DNA of 34,099 bases, from NCBI GenBank assembly GCA_020743695.1, contig DYUK01000017.1, positions 1-34,099 on the forward strand. Reading direction: 5' to 3'. The translations under genes and the position numbers were made by a program. The notes below the pieces were generated by a model, which saw nothing but the letters and a program-made list of their open reading frames with translations, did not search any database and was not told the origin of the DNA. The stretch comes from Brevibacterium senegalense (GTDB taxonomy: Bacteria > Actinomycetota > Actinomycetes > Actinomycetales > Brevibacteriaceae). Positions within the stretch are counted from its first letter, which is position 1. Each line of letters starts with the position of its first letter. Of this stretch, positions 26,944 through 34,099 are shown piece by piece.

Positions 26944-28839
26944 TCAGTCGCCTGCGGGGACGATGATCGCGGCGGGGACCAGGGTGCGCACCTGGTCGAC
27001 CAATTGGCGGGTGAGGGCGTCCTCCTCGACCCCCAGCAGATGCGCCAGCGCCGCTGAGATCTGCGCGAGCGTCAGCGTCCCGTCGCACACCCCCAGGAAC
27101 CCGGCCAGCGCGGGATCGGCCTGGAAGGTCTGTGCCAGTCCCCCGCCCTGCTCGATCGTGATCATCGTGGGGTCGTCCGCGCCGGGTCGCAGGTGCCGGT
27201 GCTCGGTCACGTCCGCGGCCAGCTGGTAGGCGGTCGCGGCCAGTTCCGCGTCGCTCGCCTGCGCCAGCCACTCGAGCAGCCCCAGGCGGGTCTCCAGGAA
27301 CGTCGCGAGGCCTGCCGGGTTGGAGCCGGGACCGGATTCGATGGTCGCGAGGTCACGGAGGGGTGCGCTGGGCGCCATCTTTTCGCCCGGCCCAGTCTGC
27401 TCCTCCCGGCGCAGCAGGATCCAGCCGAATCCCACCTCGTCGACGCCGCGGTCCTCGAAGTCCTGCAGCCAACGGTCGACGTCCGCGTGCCACCGCGCCG
27501 AGGCCCGCAGCACCCCACCGTCCCGGATCCACGTCCGTGCGTACGCCGCCGGCCGCATGCGCTGCCGTTCGATGACCATCGCCGAGGCCGTGGTCGCCTC
27601 CGTCGTCGTGGTCACCGCTGGGTTCTCGGCCGCTCCTCGGGCCTCGGTCTCTTCCGCATCCGTGTCCAGCCAGGCGGTGGGCGGCGTCCGATCGCCGCCC
27701 CGCTCCCAGTTGCCCAGCATGACGGCCAGGCCGCCGGGCCGCAGGTGAGCGGGTGCGCCGCGGACCATCGACCGCATGATCGCGTCTCCCACCAACCCGC
27801 CGTCGCGGTAGCGGAATGCGCTGGCCTCCTCATGTCCGCCGCCTTCGGAACCATTGGCCACGTCGCTCACGTCGGGTTCTGCCCTGTCGTCCGTCCCCGA
27901 AACAGTGTCCGTGTCCGTGCCCTCAGTGCCCGTGTCCACTGTGTCCGTGCCGCGTGGTGTGATGACGAACGGCGGGTTGGAGACGAGGAGGTCGACGGCC
28001 TCGGGAAGGGGGTCGTAGAGGGATCCGGTGCGGAACTCGACGCGGTCGGTGAGGCCGGCCAGCCCCACGGTCAGTCGTGCGATGTCGAGGGCGCGGGGTG
28101 AGAGGTCGGTCGCGATGACGCGGTGGGCGTGGCGGGCCAGCATGACCGCCTGGATGCCGCACCCGGTGCCGATATCCGCGGCGAGCTCGACGTTCCCACG
28201 CGGCGTGATGTCGAGGAGGGTACGGCCCGCACCGCCATGGCCCAGGACGTACTCGCCGTCCAGGGCGTCCGGACGCGTGAACGTCCCGTGGTCCGCGACG
28301 AGCAGCAGTGTGTCATCGCCGGACCGCTGCCCGCGCGGAACGCCCACGGGTAGGGGGTGGCAGGTGACGGCGAGGACGGACCGGAGCATTCGGGAACCCG
28401 GCAGGGTCCCCGCAGCGGCCTCGGACGAGCCGTTCGGGCCGGTGCTTTGCTGCTGAGTGCTGGCCCCGGCCTCGACGGTGGTCGTGGGCTCATCCACCAG
28501 CAGTCCTCCGGCGAGCAGGGCGGCGACGAGGTCGGTCCCCAGGGCCTCGGCGGCGAGGTCCTCGGAGACAGCCGTGTCCAGCAAGAAGAGGAGGGCGACG
28601 ACCGCCAGGTTCCGGTCACGTGCGGACGAGCCGGTCTCCAGCAGTCGCAGGCAGTGGCGGCGGGCCGGTGCCGGGTCGTTGGCCTCGCGGGCGGCATCGA
28701 CGTCCGTGCCCCACAGCGCTTGCAGCGCGGCCGGCGAGTAGTGCGCCCGATGCAGGGCGGCGGCCAGGTCTGCCAGCACGGAGTCATCCAGGCGGGGCAC
28801 GGGCGGAAGCATGGGAGATGCGGGAGGGGTGGAGCTCAC
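26944..28839 (-). CDS. SAM-dependent methyltransferase (HemK/RlmG-like NPPF motif), actinobacterial multi-domain type
   Basis: VELAADIGTGCGIQAVMLARHAHRVIATDLSPRALDIARLTVGLAGL...VDLLVSNPPFVITPRG; GTG start at 28839 or ATG at 28812. Confidence 0.85.
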   Translation of the reverse strand: MSSTPPASPMLPPVPRLDDSVLADLAAALHRAHYSPAALQALWGTDVDAAREANDPAPARRHCLRLLETGSSARDRNLAVVALLFLLDTAVSEDLAAEALGTDLVAALLAGGLLVDEPTTTVEAGASTQQQSTGPNGSSEAAAGTLPGSRMLRSVLAVTCHPLPVGVPRGQRSGDDTLLLVADHGTFTRPDALDGEYVLGHGGAGRTLLDITPRGNVELAADIGTGCGIQAVMLARHAHRVIATDLSPRALDIARLTVGLAGLTDRVEFRTGSLYDPLPEAVDLLVSNPPFVITPRGTDTVDTGTEGTDTDTVSGTDDRAEPDVSDVANGSEGGGHEEASAFRYRDGGLVGDAIMRSMVRGAPAHLRPGGLAVMLGNWERGGDRTPPTAWLDTDAEETEARGAAENPAVTTTTEATTASAMVIERQRMRPAAYARTWIRDGGVLRASARWHADVDRWLQDFEDRGVDEVGFGWILLRREEQTGPGEKMAPSAPLRDLATIESGPGSNPAGLATFLETRLGLLEWLAQASDAELAATAYQLAADVTEHRHLRPGADDPTMITIEQGGGLAQTFQADPALAGFLGVCDGTLTLAQISAALAHLLGVEEDALTRQLVDQVRTLVPAAIIVPAGD

Positions 28840-28883
28840 CCCGTCATCGTAGGTGCCACCCGCGCTGGAATACGATTGCCCCG

Positions 28884-29672
28884 ATGTCGAGGACTCCTGT
28901 CCCCGCCACCAGTGACGCGCAGGTGGGGGCATCGCACGCGCGACTGGTCCGCGGTGTCGCCGCCGGCGCACTCGCGACCTTCGTCGCGCTGTTCTCGCAC
29001 GTGGCCGCCGGCGGCCACGCCCCGGTGCTGCCGGGTGTCGTGCTGCCCCTCGTGCTGGCGGTGTTCGTGAGCGTCGTGCTGGCGGGGCGGAAGCTGTCAC
29101 TCGTGCGGCTCAGTGCCTCGGTCGCAGTGAGCCAGACGGCTTTCCACTGGATCTTCAGCGCCGCCGCCGCGAGCGCGCCCGGAGCCGGACGAGCCTCCGC
29201 AGCCCGCGCGACGGCCGACGCCGTTGCAGCGGGCGACCCTCACGCGTTCCACCACGGTGCCGGCGTCCCCGCTGACTTCGCCGCGACCGTGGGGGCGGGG
29301 GCTTCCGCGGGGGCGGGGGCTTCCGCGGGCTCGGGTGCAAGTGCCGGCGCAGGCGCCGCAGCGGGTGGGCACGCACTGCACACGGCCGGGCACGACAGCC
29401 CACTCATGCTGGTCGCGCACGTGATCGCCGCCGTCGTGACGATCGCGGCCCTGCACCGCTCCGAGCTGATCCTCCATTCCCTCCTCCGCCTGCTGCGGCT
29501 GGTCCGGTCGCTGCTGGGCCCGCTGCTGCGTGTGCCCGCCCCGGTCGTCACGACCAGCAGGCGTCGTCTCCTGGGAGCCGGCTGTGCCGTCGTCTCCCCC
29601 GCACCGCTGGGTGTGGTCCGCTCGGCGCGCGTGGACCGCGGTCCACCGGTGCGCGTCCCCGCCGTGGCCTGA
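28884..29672 (+). CDS. Integral membrane protein with Gly/Ala/Ser-rich and His-containing linker
   Basis: MSRTPVPATSDAQVGASHARLVRGVAAGALATFVALFSHVAAGGHAPVLPGVVLPLVLAVFVSVVLAG...; start trimmed from 28620. Confidence 0.75.
   Translation: MSRTPVPATSDAQVGASHARLVRGVAAGALATFVALFSHVAAGGHAPVLPGVVLPLVLAVFVSVVLAGRKLSLVRLSASVAVSQTAFHWIFSAAAASAPGAGRASAARATADAVAAGDPHAFHHGAGVPADFAATVGAGASAGAGASAGSGASAGAGAAAGGHALHTAGHDSPLMLVAHVIAAVVTIAALHRSELILHSLLRLLRLVRSLLGPLLRVPAPVVTTSRRRLLGAGCAVVSPAPLGVVRSARVDRGPPVRVPAVA
29291..29326 (+). repeat. Perfect tandem 18-bp duplication GGGGGCGGGGGCTTCCGC x2 (four G5 tracts)
   Basis: Direct reading. Confidence 0.9.
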
Positions 29673-29813
29673 GCCCGCGACCGCACGGTCGCCGGTGCCG
29701 CACGGCAGAGCACCGACCACTTCCTTCACCGGGCTCTCCCCCGCCCCGGCACGCGCTCGACCTTCGCGTCGCGCTTGCCGGGCGGGTGCCCGCATCCGCA
29801 GAAAGGCGCACCC

Positions 29814-30503
29814 ATGCGCACTCGCACCTCTTTCGTCCTGCCCGCACTCACCGCTGCGGTCCTCCTCTCGGTCGCCGCGTGCGGCCAGGACTCCACCGCA
29901 GGATCCGAGACCGATTCCTCCTCCCAGTCGCTCTCGACCGAGGCCGCCCAGGCGACCGCGTCCCTCACCATCGAGGACCCCTGGGTCAAGGCCGCCGAGG
30001 ACGGCATGACCTCCTCATTCGGCCTCCTCACGAACGAAAGGGACGAGGACGTGACGCTCACCGCCGTCGAGTCCTCGATCTCCGATTCCATCGAACTGCA
30101 CGAGACCGCGGACGACGGCTCCGGCACCATGTCGATGAACGAGATCGACGGTGGCTTCCCGATCGCCGCGGGTGAGACGCTCGAGCTGGCTCCGGGCGGC
30201 GACCACATCATGTTCATGGAGTTCGACGGTCCCCTGGTCGCCGGGGACACGGTCGATCTCACCCTCGTCCTGTCCGACGGCTCACGCATCGAGTACGACG
30301 CCGCGGTCCGCGATTTCGCCGGCGCCAACGAGTCCTACAGCGCTGATGAGGAGGGACACGGAGCCGATGATGCCGGCCACGACCACGGCGACATGGACCA
30401 CGGAGGTTCCGACGACCTCGGCGATGGTGACGACGGGGATGCTGACGACCACGGCGACGCGGACGATCACGGTTCGCACACCGACCACGGCGGTGACGCG
30501 TGA
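29814..30503 (+). CDS. PCu(A)C family copper chaperone lipoprotein with His/Asp-rich C-terminal tail
   Basis: Lipobox LLSVAAC; ELHETADDGSGTMSMNEIDGGFPIAAGETLELAPGGDHIMFM matches H...M...HxM copper motif; tail HGADDAGHDHGDMDHGGSDDLGDGDDGDADDHGDADDHGSHTDHGGDA. Confidence 0.9.
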   Translation: MRTRTSFVLPALTAAVLLSVAACGQDSTAGSETDSSSQSLSTEAAQATASLTIEDPWVKAAEDGMTSSFGLLTNERDEDVTLTAVESSISDSIELHETADDGSGTMSMNEIDGGFPIAAGETLELAPGGDHIMFMEFDGPLVAGDTVDLTLVLSDGSRIEYDAAVRDFAGANESYSADEEGHGADDAGHDHGDMDHGGSDDLGDGDDGDADDHGDADDHGSHTDHGGDA

Positions 30504-31735
30504 CCGGCCTGTCCCGGCGGCGGATGCTGCTGGGTGGCGCGGTCGCCGGCGTCGGTGTCGCGGCCCTCACCGCGTGCACGGCGCGCGATGAGGAGACGGC
30601 GGCCGAGGCCGCGCAGGCCGCACGTCTGCGGATCGGCTCCGACACCCTCCCCTTCCACGGCGCCCACCAGACGGGGGTGACCGCGGAACCGCAGGCCCAC
30701 GCAACGCTCGTCGCATTGAACCTGCGGGAATCCGCGGATCGCGACGCCATCCGCCGCCTGCTGCGGGTGCTGACCGATGATGCGGCCCGCCTCACCCAGG
30801 GGCGCGGCGCGCTGGCGGACACGGAGCCGGAGCTGGCGCAGACACCCGCTCGTCTGACCGTCACGTTGGGCTTCGGCCCGGAACTGGTGCGGCGGGTGGC
30901 GGGCGACTCCGCCGTGCCGTCGTGGCTGCGGCCGCTACCGGAGTTCAGCATCGACAGGCTGGAGGACCGGTGGAACGACGGAGACCTGCTGCTGCAGATC
31001 GCCGCCGACGACGCCGTGACCATCGCCCACGCGACCCGCATGCTGCTGAAGTCCGCGCGGTCGACGGCTGTGCCTCGGTGGCGGCAGTCGGGCTTCCGGC
31101 GCTCGCGCGGTGCGGAGAAGCCGGGGACGACGATGCGGAACCTGTTCGGCAACGTCGACGGGACCGTCAACCTGCACCCGCAGGATGACGACTTCGCGCA
31201 GAGCGTGTGGGTGGCGGACGGGTGGCTGGCCGGCGGGACGTCACTGGTGGTCCGGCGCATCCGGATGGACCTGGACGGCTGGGATCGGTTGGACGGGCCC
31301 GGACGCGATCAGGCGATCGGTCGCCGGCAGTCCGACGGATCGCCGCTGACCGGTGAGTCCGAGTTCGACGAGCCGGACTTCGAAGCGATCGGACCCCACG
31401 GCTTCACCGTCATCCCGGACTTCTCGCACATCGCCCGCGCCCGCGGCGATGACACGAGGCCCACGATGCTGCGGCGGAGTTACAACTACGACGATGACCT
31501 CACGGTCGACGGCTTCCCTGACGGCGGGACAGCGGATCCGGACGGGGAGATCTCCGATTCCGGTCTGCTGTTCCTGGCCTACCAGGCGGACGTCGATGAG
31601 GGATTCGTACCGGTGCAGCGCAGACTCGCAGAGCTCGACCTGCTGAATCAGTGGACGACGCCGGTGGGGTCCGCGGTCTTCGCGATCCCGCCCGGCTGCC
31701 GGGAAGGGGGATTCGTGGGCGAGACACTGTTCTGA
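30500..31735 (+). CDS. DyP-type peroxidase, Tat-exported putative lipoprotein
   Basis: Tat motif SRRRMLLGG with LTAC lipobox; NLFGNVDGTVN, FSHIARARGDDTRPTMLRRSYNY; GTG start overlapping the PCu(A)C stop. Confidence 0.92.
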   Translation: MTGLSRRRMLLGGAVAGVGVAALTACTARDEETAAEAAQAARLRIGSDTLPFHGAHQTGVTAEPQAHATLVALNLRESADRDAIRRLLRVLTDDAARLTQGRGALADTEPELAQTPARLTVTLGFGPELVRRVAGDSAVPSWLRPLPEFSIDRLEDRWNDGDLLLQIAADDAVTIAHATRMLLKSARSTAVPRWRQSGFRRSRGAEKPGTTMRNLFGNVDGTVNLHPQDDDFAQSVWVADGWLAGGTSLVVRRIRMDLDGWDRLDGPGRDQAIGRRQSDGSPLTGESEFDEPDFEAIGPHGFTVIPDFSHIARARGDDTRPTMLRRSYNYDDDLTVDGFPDGGTADPDGEISDSGLLFLAYQADVDEGFVPVQRRLAELDLLNQWTTPVGSAVFAIPPGCREGGFVGETLF

Positions 31736-31769
31736 GCAACTCCCCCGCATCAGGGGACCGCTCTCTACG

Positions 31770-34099
31770 ATGGGGGTCATGCCCTCAGAGCTCTTCGACA
31801 TCGTCACCCGGTTCGGCGCCCGTGCCGACCGGGTGACGCACGTCGAGGATCTGCCGGCCCGGCCCGGACGCACGGTCGCGTGGCCCGACTGGCTGCACCC
31901 CGGCGTCCGCGATGCCTTCGTGAGCGCCGGCATCGAGCGCCCCTACGCCCACCAGGTCGAGGCCGCGGACCTGGCCCACAACGGGACGAACGTCATCATC
32001 GCGACGGGGACGGCCTCGGGAAAGTCGCTGGGGTACCTGCTGCCGGTGCTGGACGCGGCGGTCCGCGGCGCGGCCGCCCCGTCCGGTCGCGGATCGACGA
32101 CCCTCTACCTCTCCCCCACGAAGGCGCTGGCGGCGGACCAGCTGCTGTCCCTGCGCGGCCTGGTCCTCCAGGGGCTGCGGCCCACCACGTACGACGGCGA
32201 CACTTCGCGCGAGGACCGCGACTGGGCCCGCCGCCACGCGAACGTCCTGCTCACGAACCCGGACATGCTGCACCGGTCCCTGTTGCCGGGCCACCAGCGG
32301 TTCTCCTCCGTCCTCAAGCGGCTGGACTTCGTGGTCGTGGACGAGGCGCATCGGTACCGCGGCGTCTTCGGCTCCCACGTCTCGCTCATCCTCCGCCGCC
32401 TCCTGCGGCTGGCCCGGTACTACGGCGCCTCGCCCACCGTCATCGGCGCGTCTGCGACGGCCGGTGATCCGGCCCAGGTGTTCTCCCGCCTCATCGGCGC
32501 GCCCGCTCACGCGATCACGGACGACGCCTCCCCGCGCGCCGCCGGTCGGTTCGTACTGTGGGAGCCGCCGCTCCTGCCCGGCTACAGCCCGCACGAGTCC
32601 GCCGATCCCTTCGCCGGGATCGCCGCGCCGCTGGACAACGACGACGCACCCGAGGCCGGGGCCGGCGAGGCCGACGCCCTCACCGCCGCCGCATTCTCCG
32701 ACGCCCGCCGCTCGTCCCTGGCCGAGGCGGCGGACCTGCTCACGGACACCACGTGCGCGGGTCGCCGCGCGATCGGCTTCATCGCGTCGCGCCGCGGCAC
32801 GGAGGCGCTCGCCTCGATGGTGAAGGACCAGGTCGCTCGGGTCGACGACTCGCTCGTGCGCACGATCGCGGCCTATCGCGGCGGGTACCTGCCGGAGGAG
32901 CGCCGCCTGCTCGAATCCGCACTGCGCAGCGGTCGCCTGCTCACGGTCGCATCGACGAATGCGCTGGAGCTGGGCATCGACATCTCCGGACTGGACGCGG
33001 TCATCATCGCCGGCTGGCCGGGCACGCTCGCCTCCCTCTGGCAGCAGGCGGGGCGCGCGGGGCGTGCCGGTCAGGAATGGATCGCGGTGCTGGTCGCCCG
33101 CGATGATCCGCTCGACACGTTCCTGGTCCACCACCCGGACGCGATCTTCGATCGCACGGTCGACGCGGTCGTCATCGATCCGGGGAATCCGTACGTGCTG
33201 GCCGGACATCTGTGCGCGGCCGCCGCCGAGGTCCCGCTCACCCCCGACGACCTCGCCCTGTTCCCGGACACCGCCTCCCACGTCCTCGACCAGCTGACCG
33301 AGGCTCGCATGCTGCGCCGCAGACCCGCCGGCTGGTTCTGGGCGAAGGCGGAGAACCCCGCGGATCTGTCGGACATCCGGTCCAGCGGAGGCGGGACGGT
33401 ACGTCTGGTGGAGGAGTCGACGGGCGCGCTGCTGGGCACTGTCGACGACGCCGGCAGCCACCATCAGAGCCACCCGGGTGCGGTGTATGTCCATCAGGGT
33501 CGGACGTTCGTGGTCCTGGACCTGGACCCGGAAGGACGGGTCGCGCTCGTCGAGGCCAAGCACGTCGACTACACGACCGAGTCCCAGACGGTCACGGAGA
33601 TCTCGATCCTCGCGACGCGGGACTCCTACCCCCTGCCATCCGGGGCGACGGTCAACTGGGGCGATGTCGAGGTGACGACGCAGGTGACGGGCTACCGCAT
33701 GCGTCAGGCCGGTACGGGTCTGGTCCTGGGCGAGTACCCGCTGGAGCTGCCCGCACAAGTCCTCACGACCACCGCCGTCTGGTGGACGGCCCCGGACGCG
33801 CTGGTCGAGGAGGCGGACGTCGACACCGCGGAACTGCCCGGCGCCGTCCACGCGGCCGAACACGCGGCCATCGGCCTGCTGCCTCTGTTCGCCGGGTGCG
33901 ACCGCTGGGACATCGGGGGCGTCTCGACCGCGCGTCACGCGGACACGGGTGTGGCGACGGTCTTCGTCCACGACGGCCAGCCCGGGGGTGCCGGCTTCGC
34001 CGAGCGCGGCTTCGAGGCGTTCTCCACATGGCAGACCGCGACGCGCGAGGCGATCGCTGCCTGCGAGTGCATCAGCGGCTGCCCCTCCTGCGTCCAGTC
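31770..34099 (+). CDS. DEAD/DEAH-box helicase, Hrq1/YprA (MrfA) type, partial at right edge
   Basis: NVIIATGTASGKSLGYLLPVL, VVVDEAHRYRGVFGSHVS, LTVASTNALELGIDISGLDAVIIAGWPGTLASLWQQAGRAGRAGQEW, and C-terminal CECISGCPSCVQ (MZB/DUF1998-type Cys cluster). Confidence 0.9.
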   Translation, partial: MGVMPSELFDIVTRFGARADRVTHVEDLPARPGRTVAWPDWLHPGVRDAFVSAGIERPYAHQVEAADLAHNGTNVIIATGTASGKSLGYLLPVLDAAVRGAAAPSGRGSTTLYLSPTKALAADQLLSLRGLVLQGLRPTTYDGDTSREDRDWARRHANVLLTNPDMLHRSLLPGHQRFSSVLKRLDFVVVDEAHRYRGVFGSHVSLILRRLLRLARYYGASPTVIGASATAGDPAQVFSRLIGAPAHAITDDASPRAAGRFVLWEPPLLPGYSPHESADPFAGIAAPLDNDDAPEAGAGEADALTAAAFSDARRSSLAEAADLLTDTTCAGRRAIGFIASRRGTEALASMVKDQVARVDDSLVRTIAAYRGGYLPEERRLLESALRSGRLLTVASTNALELGIDISGLDAVIIAGWPGTLASLWQQAGRAGRAGQEWIAVLVARDDPLDTFLVHHPDAIFDRTVDAVVIDPGNPYVLAGHLCAAAAEVPLTPDDLALFPDTASHVLDQLTEARMLRRRPAGWFWAKAENPADLSDIRSSGGGTVRLVEESTGALLGTVDDAGSHHQSHPGAVYVHQGRTFVVLDLDPEGRVALVEAKHVDYTTESQTVTEISILATRDSYPLPSGATVNWGDVEVTTQVTGYRMRQAGTGLVLGEYPLELPAQVLTTTAVWWTAPDALVEEADVDTAELPGAVHAAEHAAIGLLPLFAGCDRWDIGGVSTARHADTGVATVFVHDGQPGGAGFAERGFEAFSTWQTATREAIAACECISGCPSCVQ

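Noticed and set aside
24617-27229. 870-aa plus-strand ORF antisense to topA
   Set aside because: Shadow frame; topA reading frame is unambiguous.
31785-33971. 728-aa minus-strand ORF
   Set aside because: Antisense to the DEAH helicase, whose frame is absent from the track only because it is truncated at the window edge.

Overview
High-GC actinobacterial chromosome segment, probably Micrococcales (genus not assignable by eye). Most of it is densely packed core metabolism. From left to right: the 5' end of a proline-rich ORF (-), MFS transporter, nitroreductase, msrA, def, a CitE-like CoA lyase, a MaoC hydratase, cardiolipin synthase, an AlbA_2/HATPase_c_4 'divergent AAA-4/Schlafen-like' ATP-binding regulator (+), acyl-CoA dehydrogenase, biotin-dependent acyl-CoA carboxylase alpha and beta, a TetR regulator, a NUDIX protein, a universal stress protein, tRNA-Thr(CGT), a lysG/argP-lysE divergent pair, an M20 peptidase, holB, a 12-TM/dTMP-kinase fusion, a lipoate ligase family protein, topA, a methyltransferase, a membrane protein + PCu(A)C + DyP peroxidase copper module, and a DEAH helicase of the Hrq1/MrfA (YprA) type truncated at the right edge. 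The strongest unexplained signal is a pair of near-identical ~50-bp elements, each a long palindrome GCTCGCAACTACTCTAA-AATTG-TT(A/G)GAGTAGTTGCGAGC. They lie 1572 bp apart in the same orientation and bracket only the AlbA_2/HATPase gene. That cassette, together with cls, sits inside what is otherwise the conserved citE-maoC-fadE19-accA1-accD1 leucine/itaconate operon known from Mycobacterium (Rv2498c-Rv2502c). All calls were made by reading the sequence and the supplied ORFs; no database search was run.
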